NCBI RefSeq assembly: GCF_011303955.1
Contig: NZ_CP049886.1
Location: forward strand, 1-64,000
Reading direction: 5' to 3'
From: Vagococcus coleopterorum
GTDB lineage: Bacteria; Bacillota; Bacilli; Lactobacillales; Vagococcaceae
Length of the DNA stretch: 64,000 bases
Position 1 is the first letter of the stretch; each line of letters opens with the position of its first letter. Below are positions 1-8,567 of the stretch, piece after piece. Under the pieces are notes generated by a model. The model saw nothing but the letters and a program-made list of their open reading frames with translations. It was not told the DNA's origin and made no database searches. The position numbers and the translations under genes are program-made.

Positions 1-587
1 TTCCAAGCAATGATTGCATACGTTCCGAACGAAATCGTTCCAAGTCCTGCAACTAAACCATCTAATCCATCTGTTAAGTTAACAGCATTTGAAAACCCAA
101 CTAACCAGATGACCGCAAACAATCCGAAGAACACACCTAGCGGAAGATCATAGCCACCAGGTAATGCAATTGAATTTTGGAAACCAAGGTTACGATAAAC
201 CAAATAGAAAATAACTCCACCAATAATTTGGCCAACTAATTTTTGTTTTGAATTCAAACCCATGTTTTGTTTTTTGAAAATTTTGATAAAATCATCTAAA
301 AAACCAAGTCCTCCATAAAGGACTAAGATAAATAAAGAGATCATCAACGCTCCTGTGAACTCGCCTTGGAATAAAGCAAAAACGATCGAAGAGATAAATG
401 TCGCAACTAAAAATACAAGTCCGCCCATCGTTGGAGTTCCTGCTTTTTGATTGTGCCACGTAGGACCATCTTCACGAATCGATTGACCATGTTTCTTCAT
501 TTGGAAGTATCCAATGAACATCGGCATCGTTGAAACTGTAATTGCAAAACTAAATACTATTGGTAAAAAAACTTTCGTCCATTCCAT
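1..587 (-). CDS. mraY: Phospho-N-acetylmuramoyl-pentapeptide transferase MraY, N-terminal part
   Basis: MraY moves phospho-MurNAc-pentapeptide onto undecaprenyl phosphate at the inner face of the membrane, giving lipid I. The gene runs off the left edge, so only about 195 N-terminal residues are present. They start MEWTKVFLP and include several membrane segments, the Mg-binding FLDDFIK motif near residue 97 and NAVNLTDGLDGL near residue 165, both hallmarks of the family. An AGGAGT ribosome-binding site lies 7 nt before the ATG at 585-587. It is the last visible gene of the mraZ-rsmH-ftsL-pbp operon, 29 bp after the PBP gene. Confidence 0.95.
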   Translation of the reverse strand, partial: MEWTKVFLPIVFSFAITVSTMPMFIGYFQMKKHGQSIREDGPTWHNQKAGTPTMGGLVFLVATFISSIVFALFQGEFTGALMISLFILVLYGGLGFLDDFIKIFKKQNMGLNSKQKLVGQIIGGVIFYLVYRNLGFQNSIALPGGYDLPLGVFFGLFAVIWLVGFSNAVNLTDGLDGLVAGLGTISFGTYAIIAW

Positions 588-616
588 TTATAAAACTCCT
601 TAAAATCTTAATCCAG

Positions 617-2638
617 TTACTCAACTGGTGTTTCCATTGCATCGATAAAACCTGCATCGTCAGCTGGTTCTGTTGCTTCAGTGATAACAACTTCTCCATC
701 GGCTGTTTGTGATTCAGTTTCAGCAACTTCTGATTCCGTGTCAGATGTTTCTTCTTCATCTTCCTCGTCCTCTTTAACCGCAGGGGGTTGAACTGTCGTA
801 TCAAATTCTAATGCACGTTTTAATAATGAATTAGAAATTTTAGCAATTAGTTCCGGCCCATCTGTTCCTAAAGGTGGTTTACGCATTGTGACGTACATCA
901 CGTATTCAGGGTCATCGGCTGGCGCCATTTGTACAACAGAGTATAAATATTGTTCATGTAAGTATTGACCATTTTCAGAAATTTGAGCGGTACCCGTTTT
1001 AGCTGCAACATGATAGCCGTCGATTTTATAGTACTTACTACCTGTACCATAGACTTCATCTTCGGTAACATCTACCATCATTTCGCGAACCTTCTTAGCC
1101 GTTGAGGCTTTAATCGGCTCACCAACCACTTCAGGTTTCACCACTTTTTCCTTACCGTCTTTACCAACAATTTTACTAATATATTGTGGTTTTAACATTT
1201 TTCCGTTATTGCTGATTGCGGTAAAACCTTGCATCATTTGGAACGGTGTTACTGAAATCGCTTGTCCATATGCTGACATGGCTCTATCGACTGTCGTATC
1301 TTTTTGAATACTACCAGCATTTTCACCTGGTAATCCCGAATTTGTTGATTTAGTAAAACCAAATTTTTGGACATAATCTAACCAACGTAAATCCATCATT
1401 CGTTGTAACTTAACCATCCCAACGTTACTTGACCAAGCTAATGCTTGACGATAAGTAAGACGACCTGCACCTTCTGGAATCCAGTCATTAATTTTAGCAT
1501 CATCAATTTCAATCATACCTGAGTCAAACGTGTCTTTTTCCTTGAAGACGCCTGTTTCAATTGCCGCCGCAACCGTGAACACTTTCATTGTTGATCCTGG
1601 TTCGAAAGGTTGCTCTACTAATAAGTTTTGCCATTGAGCATCTTTGGTGTCTAACCCTTCCATCGTTTCCGGGTTAAATCCGGGACGTTGTGACGCTGCT
1701 AGGATTCTACCAGTTTTAGCTTCCATTAAAGTTGCCGTGATATCAGCTTGTCCATATTCTTCATATGATTCAGTCAATAAATCTTCTAAGCGCAACTGTA
1801 ATGTACTGTCTAAGGTTGTATAAATATCAGAACCGTCTACCGCTTCTTTCTCAACTACTGTGCTACCTGGCTGAGGGTTTTGAAATTTATCTTTTTGATA
1901 TCTAACTTTCCCGTCGGTACCAGCTAATGTTTCATTTTGTGATTTTTCAATTCCCATTTTACCTTCAAGACCTGCTTCTTCATCGTCCAAATCTTTCGAT
2001 GCAGCATAACCAATTAGATACGGTGCAAAAACACCATTAGGATACATGCGGGCCGCGTGTGAATTGAAGTAAACACCTTTAATTTTTTTCTTTTCAAGAT
2101 CTTCTTCAATTTTGTTTTTTGTTTCTAACGAGATACCGCGACCTTTTTTACCAAACTCAACTTGAGCAACTGGCTTGCCATCAGCATTTTTTTCTAATTC
2201 TAATTGTTCAAGGGCTTCTTTTTTATCAATTTCTAAATATTTTTCAAGCACCTTAGCAACCGCTTCTTTATCCTCAGCTTGAACATAAAGTTTTTCTTTT
2301 TCGCCTGTCTTAGGATCAGCTAGTCCTAAGTACTCTTTATCCAAGACCGCGTACAACGAATAAGAAGTAGCGTCTTCAGCCAGAGGAATACCATTACGAT
2401 CGTAAATGGTTCCTCGTTTTGCCCGAACTACGCTACTGCCTTGATATAATTCTTGCGTCCGTTGGTCTAGTGATGTACCACTAATCTTACCAACTCCCAC
2501 AATATATATAAATCTTAAAACGAAAACTCCGAAGACAACTGCTGTTAACGCCATTAAGTAAAGGCCGACTTTTCTTCTGTTTTTCCAAGGCTCTAGCCAT
2601 TTTTCAGCTATGAACGCTCGCCATTTTTCTAAATTCAT
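617..2638 (-). CDS. pbpX: Class B penicillin-binding protein 2x (septal transpeptidase)
   Basis: A 673-residue monofunctional DD-transpeptidase for septal peptidoglycan. It has a cytoplasmic N-terminus, one membrane segment at about residues 24-46, a dimerisation domain, and a transpeptidase domain with all three catalytic motifs: STMK (Ser349), SSN (403-405) and KTGT (547-550). The start codon overlaps the ftsL stop in a TAATG arrangement, so translation is probably coupled. The last 55 or so residues are an Asp/Glu/Thr-rich tail. I see no PASTA repeats, unlike pneumococcal PBP2x. Position in the mra cluster supports the assignment over an elongation PBP. Confidence 0.93.
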   Translation of the reverse strand: MNLEKWRAFIAEKWLEPWKNRRKVGLYLMALTAVVFGVFVLRFIYIVGVGKISGTSLDQRTQELYQGSSVVRAKRGTIYDRNGIPLAEDATSYSLYAVLDKEYLGLADPKTGEKEKLYVQAEDKEAVAKVLEKYLEIDKKEALEQLELEKNADGKPVAQVEFGKKGRGISLETKNKIEEDLEKKKIKGVYFNSHAARMYPNGVFAPYLIGYAASKDLDDEEAGLEGKMGIEKSQNETLAGTDGKVRYQKDKFQNPQPGSTVVEKEAVDGSDIYTTLDSTLQLRLEDLLTESYEEYGQADITATLMEAKTGRILAASQRPGFNPETMEGLDTKDAQWQNLLVEQPFEPGSTMKVFTVAAAIETGVFKEKDTFDSGMIEIDDAKINDWIPEGAGRLTYRQALAWSSNVGMVKLQRMMDLRWLDYVQKFGFTKSTNSGLPGENAGSIQKDTTVDRAMSAYGQAISVTPFQMMQGFTAISNNGKMLKPQYISKIVGKDGKEKVVKPEVVGEPIKASTAKKVREMMVDVTEDEVYGTGSKYYKIDGYHVAAKTGTAQISENGQYLHEQYLYSVVQMAPADDPEYVMYVTMRKPPLGTDGPELIAKISNSLLKRALEFDTTVQPPAVKEDEEDEEETSDTESEVAETESQTADGEVVITEATEPADDAGFIDAMETPVE

Positions 2639-3012
2639 TAGTCAACATTCCTTATGTTATCGTCTGAAATTTCTAACCCACCCTTTTCAGCGGCTTCTTT
2701 TACTCTTTCAGTTCTAGACAACTCGTTTTTTTCTTGTTCTAGTTTGCTAACAACATCTCGTTGAGCAACATTTTCTATTTGAATCAACGATACTGCTTCT
2801 TCCGCTTTAGAAATCGCAGTCGTCATTCTAACTGTTAAAACAGCAATTGCTAATGCCGCAATCACAAATAATGTTGTGACAACTTTTTCTAATTTTGATA
2901 CGCGCCCTAACTTACGTTTAGGATATTGCAGGGCTGTTTCCTCTTGCTCAGTAACATTAGCTGCTACTGGTTCTAGTATTTCATATTCTTTAAATTCTGG
3001 TAATTGAGCCAT
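2638..3012 (-). CDS. ftsL: Cell division protein FtsL
   Basis: A 124-residue bitopic protein. It has a basic cytoplasmic region of about 45 residues, one membrane segment at about 45-66 (VVTTLFVIAALAIAVLTV), and an extracellular heptad-rich coiled coil at about 67-110. FtsL forms the FtsQLB-type complex that activates the septal synthase encoded by the next gene. Sequence conservation in the family is weak, so the call rests on size, topology and its place between rsmH and the class B PBP. Its stop overlaps the PBP start by one base. Confidence 0.88.
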   Translation of the reverse strand: MAQLPEFKEYEILEPVAANVTEQEETALQYPKRKLGRVSKLEKVVTTLFVIAALAIAVLTVRMTTAISKAEEAVSLIQIENVAQRDVVSKLEQEKNELSRTERVKEAAEKGGLEISDDNIRNVD

Positions 3013-3030
3013 TTCGAGTTGCCCTTCCTT

Positions 3031-3984
3031 TCATATGTTGTTTTTTTCAGCGACGCGTAACTTAGAACTACGTGCACGATTATTTTCTTCCAACTCATCA
3101 TCCGATGGTAGAATTGGTTTTCTATTAACTAAACTTAAAACCGGTTTATATTCATCTGGCACAACCGGTAACCCTTGCGGTAAATCTTTCGGTTGGCTGT
3201 ACTCCTTGAAGATTGTTTTAACAATCCGATCTTCTAACGAGTGGAACGTAATGACACTAATTCGTCCTTCTGGTTTTAATAAAGCGATTGCTTGTTCTAA
3301 CGATTCTTCCACTACTGCCAATTCATCATTGACCGCAATTCTAACCGCTTGGAAAACACGCTTAGCAGGATGCCCACCCTTTCTTCTTGCAGGAGCAGGA
3401 ATAGCTGACTTAATGATATCAACTAACTCACCTGTCGTTTCAATTGGATGATCTTGACGAACACGCTCGATTTCTCGTGCGACTTGTTTAGAGAATTTTT
3501 CTTCTCCGTATCGGAAAAAGATTTTGACCATTTCGTGATAGTCATAATTGTTTACCAATTCTTTGGCAGAAAACTCTTGGTCTTGATCCATACGCATATC
3601 CAGTGGCGCATCTTGGTGATAACTAAACCCGCGTTCAGCTTCATCAAGTTGCGGAGACGATACACCCAAGTCATATAAAATACCATCGACTGCGGATACA
3701 CCTTCTAACGTCAATTCATTTTCTAAATAACGGAAGTTGGATTTAATAAATGTGACCATTCCTTTTTCAACGTAAGGGGCTAATTTGATTTTAGCATTAT
3801 CAATGGCTATCTGATCTTGGTCAAAGGCGTACAAATGACCGTCATTATTTAATTGTGATAATAAATATTCGCTGTGACCAGCACCACCTAATGTACAATC
3901 GACATAAACACCATCTGGCTTAATATTTAAATTATCTACGGTTTCCTTTAATAGGACTGTTGTATGATTAAACTCAACTGACAT
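3031..3984 (-). CDS. rsmH: 16S rRNA m4C1402 methyltransferase RsmH (MraW)
   Basis: A 317-residue SAM-dependent enzyme that N4-methylates C1402 in the 16S rRNA decoding centre. It opens with [15 protein letters not shown], followed by the SAM loop [15 protein letters not shown] near residues 28-42. [18 protein letters not shown] and the C-terminal [15 protein letters not shown] and [13 protein letters not shown] are family signatures. A strong GGAGGTG ribosome-binding site precedes the ATG. Second gene of the mra operon, 18 bp upstream of ftsL and 92 bp after mraZ. Confidence 0.96.
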   Translation of the reverse strand: MSVEFNHTTVLLKETVDNLNIKPDGVYVDCTLGGAGHSEYLLSQLNNDGHLYAFDQDQIAIDNAKIKLAPYVEKGMVTFIKSNFRYLENELTLEGVSAVDGILYDLGVSSPQLDEAERGFSYHQDAPLDMRMDQDQEFSAKELVNNYDYHEMVKIFFRYGEEKFSKQVAREIERVRQDHPIETTGELVDIIKSAIPAPARRKGGHPAKRVFQAVRIAVNDELAVVEESLEQAIALLKPEGRISVITFHSLEDRIVKTIFKEYSQPKDLPQGLPVVPDEYKPVLSLVNRKPILPSDDELEENNRARSSKLRVAEKNNI

Positions 3985-4023
3985 TGTAACACCTCCTTAC
4001 CTCAATCTAATTAATGTATTGTT

Positions 4024-4076
4024 TATATTGTAGAAACTTAACATCTGTAACTTAACAGTTATATAGTAGAAACTTA
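4024..4076. repeat. 17 bp direct repeat between mraZ and rsmH
   Basis: Two copies of a 17 bp word, at 4024-4040 and 4060-4076, differ at one base (TATATTGTAGAAACTTA and TATATAGTAGAAACTTA) and start 36 bp apart. They fill the gap just after the mraZ stop codon. No promoter or terminator shape is evident. Function unknown; it may be a duplication. Confidence 0.6.
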
Positions 4077-4508
4077 TTAGAATCCGAAATCAATCATTGT
4101 TTCAGCTAGCTCGTCAAAGTTTTCTTCAGCTTCAGTAGAAAACTCATTCCATTTCTCAATGTCCCAAATCTCGACCCTGTCAGAGACACCAATAATAACG
4201 CACTCTTTTTCAAGACCACCATGAGAAATTAAGTTAGTTGGCAAGTTGATTCGACCTTGTTTATCCAATTCGCACTCAGTTGCAGCCGAATAAAAGAATC
4301 TGACAAAGGCACGTGCTTGCTTATTGGCAATCGGCATTTCCTTCATTTTTTCTTCTAGTTTCGCCCACTCATCTTGTGGATAGCCAAATAAACATCCATC
4401 CATACCCCTTGTCACAACGAACTTGTCACCAAGTCCATCACGAAACTTAGACGGCATGATTAGACGACCTTTTGGATCGATATTATGTTTAAATTCTCCC
4501 ATAAACAT
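4077..4508 (-). CDS. mraZ: Transcriptional regulator MraZ
   Basis: A 143-residue SpoVT/AbrB-fold DNA-binding protein and autorepressor of the mra operon. The two family DxxGR repeats are visible: [16 protein letters not shown] near the N-terminus and [16 protein letters not shown] near residue 83. An in-frame GTG 18 bp upstream lies in the ribosome-binding site GAAAGAGG, so I take the ATG at 4508 (MFMGEFKHN). First gene of the operon, directly behind a promoter and a set of MraZ boxes. Confidence 0.95.
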   Translation of the reverse strand: MFMGEFKHNIDPKGRLIMPSKFRDGLGDKFVVTRGMDGCLFGYPQDEWAKLEEKMKEMPIANKQARAFVRFFYSAATECELDKQGRINLPTNLISHGGLEKECVIIGVSDRVEIWDIEKWNEFSTEAEENFDELAETMIDFGF

Positions 4509-4525
4509 AAAAACTACCTCTTTCA

Positions 4526-4571
4526 CCCACTTAATAATAATAGTCTACCACATCCCCCCACTTTGTACCAC
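4526..4571 (-). promoter_or_regulatory. MraZ operator (tandem GTGGK boxes)
   Basis: On the minus strand three boxes, GTGGT (4567-4571), GTGGG (4557-4561) and GTGGT (4547-4551), are each separated by exactly 5 bp, the spacing known for MraZ sites. A further GTGGG lies at 4526-4530. The boxes sit between the promoter and mraZ, where a bound MraZ ring would block transcription. Confidence 0.8.
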
Positions 4572-4586
4572 ATTTCGTTAAAAAAA

Positions 4587-4616
4587 ATTATATTTTTGGG
4601 CTAACGTGTTATTCAA
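4587..4616 (-). promoter_or_regulatory. mra operon promoter
   Basis: Minus strand: -35 TTGAAT (4611-4616), an 18 bp spacer, then a perfect -10 TATAAT (4587-4592). The predicted start of transcription is just upstream of the MraZ boxes. Confidence 0.75.
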
Positions 4617-4623
4617 TAACAAA

Positions 4624-4656
4624 AAAAGTCTGTATTCACAAGGAATACAGACTTTT
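4624..4656 (-). terminator. Rho-independent terminator after the DUF3397-like gene
   Basis: 14 bp stem (4624-4637 with 4643-4656), 5 nt loop, and a T-run on the minus strand. It insulates the mra promoter from the upstream gene. Confidence 0.85.
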
Positions 4657-4675
4657 ATAAAATATTAGAATTTCA

Positions 4676-5044
4676 TTAAAGGTACGTTATTATGTTGAAA
4701 ATGATCATCAAAAAGTAAACAACAACCGAAACTAAAAAGACAATTCTCCAAAAAATCTTAAAAAAACGGCGATATTGAATATCACCATAATAGTAGGCGT
4801 GACCTAAGGCAACCCCAATCCCAATTAGCAACATAATAATTAGCAAGTATGGTAATGTCGAGGTTTGAAAACTATCTATCGATAGCGCTTGAATTCCCAT
4901 TAATAAGAACGGCGTCATGATATCAGGTAGCTTAATTTTAAATTTTTCAGTTAACGGTGTATGCGCAATGATAAACTGACAAGCAAAAAATAAAAATACC
5001 GGGAAAATGTACCATAAGTAAATCATAATCGGTATAGCTTTCAT
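4676..5044 (-). CDS. Small four-helix membrane protein, DUF3397-like
   Basis: A 122-residue hydrophobic protein with four predicted membrane segments, at about 7-27, 42-60, 65-85 and 97-120, joined by short loops. One loop is basic (YRRFFKIFWR). Size, topology and position directly upstream of mraZ resemble the uncharacterised DUF3397 family of Lactobacillales, but I cannot confirm the family by search. Monocistronic: its own terminator follows and CorA diverges upstream. No catalytic motif is visible and no function is proposed. Confidence 0.6.
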   Translation of the reverse strand: MKAIPIMIYLWYIFPVFLFFACQFIIAHTPLTEKFKIKLPDIMTPFLLMGIQALSIDSFQTSTLPYLLIIMLLIGIGVALGHAYYYGDIQYRRFFKIFWRIVFLVSVVVYFLMIIFNIITYL

Positions 5045-5188
5045 ATCCGCCCTCCTTTTCTTAATCGCTTTTCATTGTACTATAAATATTCGCTCTTTTC
5101 TATACTTGAAAATAAATTAAAAAACTAACCTTAATTAAATAACTATTGTGTTAAGATTAAGTAGAGCAAATTTGAAAGGATTATACCA

Positions 5189-6142
5189 ATGATTGAATTT
5201 ATTAAAATTACCAACACTCGCGATTTAATTACCGTTCCAACTGAAGTCAAAGCCAATTGGATCCATTTAGAGAAACCTTCTTTTGAAGAGATTACTAACT
5301 TGTCCAATAAATATAATTTCCCGCTAGATTATTTGACCGCCGTTTTAGATAATCAAGAAATTTCCCGTTTTGAATCATCTAAAGAAAACTCATTAGATAC
5401 ACCTGTTTTAATGCTATTACAATATCCAAAGCAAATTGTCAGCCCTAGTGGGTTCGCTCAATTTGAAGCTCTCCCTTTCAGTATCATCATGACCAAAGAT
5501 ATGATTATCACTAGCTGCAATGACCATCTTGATTTCATATCCGCCTTAGAAAACAGCCGCAAATTTGATGCCACTTTACCAAACCCTGAACGTGTAGCTA
5601 TCCAGTTATCCTGGTACTTTTCAGATTTATTCAACACGCATATTAAATCAATTAAATTTGAAACTGAGCGTCTTGAAAGTGAAATTCAAAGTTCGACGGA
5701 AAACAAACAATTATTCGAATTAATGGATATGCAAAAAAGTTTAGTTTATTTTAATGCTGCCCTTGAACAGAACTTATCCGTATTTCAAAAAGTTCATGAT
5801 GCAAACTGGCTGATGAAAACCCCTCAAAGCCAAACCGCTCTCTTCGATATTATGATTGAAAATAAACAAGCCATCGCTTCCGGAAAAATTCAGTCGGAAC
5901 TCCTTAGTCAATTAGGGGCTATGTTTTCAGCAATCGTTGGAAACAATATGAATATTGTGATGAAAGTGTTAACTGTCATCACAATTTCTCTGACTATCCC
6001 GACACTAATTGGTGGGATTTATGGTATGAATGTCGCCCTACCATTCCAAAATGAAGGAAATGCTTTTTGGTGGATTATGTTTTTAACTTTCTTCCTAATC
6101 CTTTTAACTGTTTGGTTATTAAAGAAAAATAAGTTCTTTTAA
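5189..6142 (+). CDS. corA: CorA-family divalent cation transporter
   Basis: A 317-residue protein with a long cytoplasmic alpha/beta domain (1-250) and two C-terminal membrane helices. The diagnostic YGMN pore signature sits at the end of the first helix (GGIYGMNVALPF, near residue 280). CorA proteins form pentameric Mg2+ (or Co2+/Zn2+) channels, and this is the 2-TM-GxN type. A GAAAGGA ribosome-binding site precedes the ATG. Transcribed away from the small membrane protein and followed by the DUF4044 micro-gene. Confidence 0.9.
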   Translation: MIEFIKITNTRDLITVPTEVKANWIHLEKPSFEEITNLSNKYNFPLDYLTAVLDNQEISRFESSKENSLDTPVLMLLQYPKQIVSPSGFAQFEALPFSIIMTKDMIITSCNDHLDFISALENSRKFDATLPNPERVAIQLSWYFSDLFNTHIKSIKFETERLESEIQSSTENKQLFELMDMQKSLVYFNAALEQNLSVFQKVHDANWLMKTPQSQTALFDIMIENKQAIASGKIQSELLSQLGAMFSAIVGNNMNIVMKVLTVITISLTIPTLIGGIYGMNVALPFQNEGNAFWWIMFLTFFLILLTVWLLKKNKFF

Positions 6143-6232
6143 CAGCCTTGCTACTTTAAGTCCATCAGTGTAAACTAGGTTCATAGATTCTAGCTAGTCT
6201 AGATAGTACATTTTAAAACGAGGTGAATCATT

Positions 6233-6355
6233 TTGTCTGATAAAAAAAATAGTACCTTTTCAAAAATCACAAAAGTTGTTGTCTGGGTTATGCTAGTTGC
6301 CATGCTTGGTGCAGCTCTAGTTTCTGCTTATGTCGGAATCGCCGGCGCTTTATAA
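6233..6355 (+). CDS. DUF4044-type small membrane protein, TTG start
   Basis: A 40-residue protein starting MSDKKNSTFSKITKVVVW, with a basic N-terminus and one membrane segment (about 16-39) rich in Ala, Gly and Val. It resembles the DUF4044 micro-proteins of Lactobacillales, of unknown role. An AACGAGGTG ribosome-binding site is 9 nt before a TTG codon and there is no ATG nearby. A strong terminator follows 8 bp after the stop. Short length makes the call moderate, but the ribosome-binding site, hydrophobic design and terminator all agree. Confidence 0.7.
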   Translation: MSDKKNSTFSKITKVVVWVMLVAMLGAALVSAYVGIAGAL

Positions 6356-6363
6356 TACTAAAT

Positions 6364-6397
6364 AAAAAAGAACCGACAGACTTGTCGGTTCTTTTTT
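6364..6397. terminator. Bidirectional terminator between the DUF4044 gene and recN
   Basis: Stem of about 15 bp around GAACCGACA and TGTCGGTTC with a 4 nt loop, flanked by A-run and T-run. It serves the micro-gene on the plus strand and recN on the minus strand. Confidence 0.9.
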
Positions 6398-8070
6398 TAT
6401 TTGTGAGCTAAAGATAGTAACTCTTTCGCATGTTCTTTGGTTAACTCAGTAATTTCTTCACCCGCTAACATCCGGGCAATTTCCATGACACGCTCTTCTT
6501 TAGACAGTTGCGTTAAACCCGTCTTAGTTCGACCAGCAACAACTTCTTTAGAGATATATAAATGACAATCCGCCATTGCTGCTACTTGCGGCAAATGAGA
6601 AATACAAAGCACTTGCGATCCTGCTGAAACTTGGTAGATCTTATTCGCAATCCCTTGAGCGACACGACCACTCACACCAGTATCAACCTCATCGAAGACG
6701 ATACTTGTAATGTGTTGCGTTTTAACAAAAATCGCTTTTAATGCTAATAGAATTCGTGACAACTCACCCCCAGAAGCGACTTTAACTAATGGTTTTAACG
6801 GTTCCCCTGGGTTAGTCGTTAAGTAAAATTCTACAGTTTCTAACCCATCAACTGTAAAATCTGCCACTTCAGTAAAACGAACTTCAAATAGCGCCTTCTC
6901 TAAATACAAGCCAGCTAATTCTTCAAGAATTTCAGATTCTAAACGGGTTGCAACTTGTCGGCGAATAACAGATAGTTCTTCCGCAACCAGTCGTAGCTCT
7001 GCTTCTTTTTCCGCTAAAGCTTGCGTTAATTCTTCACCTGAAAGATTTGCTTGCGCACCTTCTTTTAATTCAAGATCAATACTTTCCCAATAAGCTAAAA
7101 TGGCTTCTTCAGATTCTCCGTATTTACGTTTCATCTGACGAATCACATCTAAACGACTTTCTACTTGATTAATACGATCTTCATCTACCTCAAGGCTATC
7201 GACTAAACGACTCGCTTGATTAGCAGCTTCTTGCAGTTGATAATAACTTGATTTAACCGTTTCCGATAGTTCACTATATTCGGAATCAAGATTTTCAATC
7301 TCTGACATTTCTGACATCGCAGAACCAATACTGTCAAGAGCACTTGGTTCGCCATCAGATAATGCACTATAGGTTGTATTTAAGGCAGAGACAATTTGAT
7401 GAAAGTTATTCAAACGTTGTCTTTCTTCTATTAAAGAGTCTTCTTCGCCCACTTTCAAATCCGCTTCAGCTATTTCAGCAGACTGAAAGGTTAACATATC
7501 CATTCGTTGGGCAAACTCTTTTTCATTAGCTTGCTTATTGCGGACTTGACGCAACAGTGTTTGGTAACTTGCAAATAATTCCTGATACTTAGTCTTAATG
7601 ATTAATAATTCTTTACCACCAAATTGATCTAACATTCCTAGATGTTGATCTGACTGAAGTAAGGCTTGGTGTTCATTTTGACCTTGAATATCCACCAAGA
7701 ATCGCCCGATTTCTCGCAACTGTGTGGTATTCACTAAGCGTCCATTAACACGACAAGTATTTTTCCCGGCAGTCGTAATTTCTCGAGAGACGATTAAAAC
7801 ATTATCAGGATTTTCAATCGCTAAACTCTCTAATAATTCAGATAGTTCTGGTGTTTGATTGACTTCAAACTGACCTTCCAACCAACATTTAGGAGTTCCT
7901 TGACGAATGAAGTCTACCGAACCTCGTCCACCTGTTAGCAAACCGACGGCATCAATAATAATTGATTTACCAGCACCAGTTTCACCAGTCAAAACAGTCA
8001 TTCCACTTTCAAATGATGTGGTTAACTTTTCAATAATCGCAAAATTTTCAATTGATAACTCTTGTAACAT
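6397..8070 (-). CDS. recN: DNA repair protein RecN
   Basis: A 557-residue SMC-like ATPase that binds broken DNA ends and helps recombinational repair. Walker A is GETGAGKS (near residue 30), followed by a long two-part coiled coil (about 160-370). The ABC signature SGGELSRILLALK and Walker B SIVFDEVDTGVSG lie in the C-terminal third. It follows argR by 11 bp, the usual argR-recN order in Firmicutes, and ends at the shared terminator. Confidence 0.97.
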   Translation of the reverse strand: MLQELSIENFAIIEKLTTSFESGMTVLTGETGAGKSIIIDAVGLLTGGRGSVDFIRQGTPKCWLEGQFEVNQTPELSELLESLAIENPDNVLIVSREITTAGKNTCRVNGRLVNTTQLREIGRFLVDIQGQNEHQALLQSDQHLGMLDQFGGKELLIIKTKYQELFASYQTLLRQVRNKQANEKEFAQRMDMLTFQSAEIAEADLKVGEEDSLIEERQRLNNFHQIVSALNTTYSALSDGEPSALDSIGSAMSEMSEIENLDSEYSELSETVKSSYYQLQEAANQASRLVDSLEVDEDRINQVESRLDVIRQMKRKYGESEEAILAYWESIDLELKEGAQANLSGEELTQALAEKEAELRLVAEELSVIRRQVATRLESEILEELAGLYLEKALFEVRFTEVADFTVDGLETVEFYLTTNPGEPLKPLVKVASGGELSRILLALKAIFVKTQHITSIVFDEVDTGVSGRVAQGIANKIYQVSAGSQVLCISHLPQVAAMADCHLYISKEVVAGRTKTGLTQLSKEERVMEIARMLAGEEITELTKEHAKELLSLAHK

Positions 8071-8081
8071 GGTTTCACCTC

Positions 8082-8537
8082 TTATCGATTTACTTGTTCT
8101 TTCAATGTATCTGCAACGAGCTGTGCTGTCGCTTCCTGTTTAAAAATTAATAAGACTTTATCATCCGTTGTTAAGCTGGTGAACAACACATTAGCTAAAG
8201 CTCGCTCCAATAGAATCCCCAACGCAACCGCACTCCCCGGCACCGTTTTAATGGCTAGATACTTCTCCATCAAATCGACTTTCAGAGCCGATTGTTCTAA
8301 TAGTTTTTCTAACCGTAGCTTGCTAGCCTCTTCTTCTTTATTCACTAAAGTGTAATAAAATGTCCCATCTTCCTGTGTCAGCTTTGATAAATTCAATTCA
8401 TTAATATCTCGTGAAATGGTCGCTTGAGTTACGTCAACCCCACGAGCTTTCAGCATCAATACAAATTCTTCTTGATTGCTGATTTTTTGCTCTTTGATTA
8501 ATCGTTTTATCAAATCATGACGTTCAGATTTTTTCAT
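8082..8537 (-). CDS. argR: Arginine repressor ArgR/AhrC
   Basis: A 151-residue repressor with an N-terminal winged helix (KKSERHDLIKRLIKEQKI, then VTQATISRDINELNLSK) and a C-terminal oligomerisation/arginine-binding domain with VPGSAVALGILLERA. It controls arginine synthesis and catabolism as a hexamer. An upstream in-frame GTG lies inside the GGGAGGTG ribosome-binding site, so the ATG at 8537 is preferred. It sits between tlyA and recN in the conserved block. Confidence 0.95.
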   Translation of the reverse strand: MKKSERHDLIKRLIKEQKISNQEEFVLMLKARGVDVTQATISRDINELNLSKLTQEDGTFYYTLVNKEEEASKLRLEKLLEQSALKVDLMEKYLAIKTVPGSAVALGILLERALANVLFTSLTTDDKVLLIFKQEATAQLVADTLKEQVNR

Positions 8538-8567
8538 CTTATTAACACCTCCCACTTAATAACGTGA

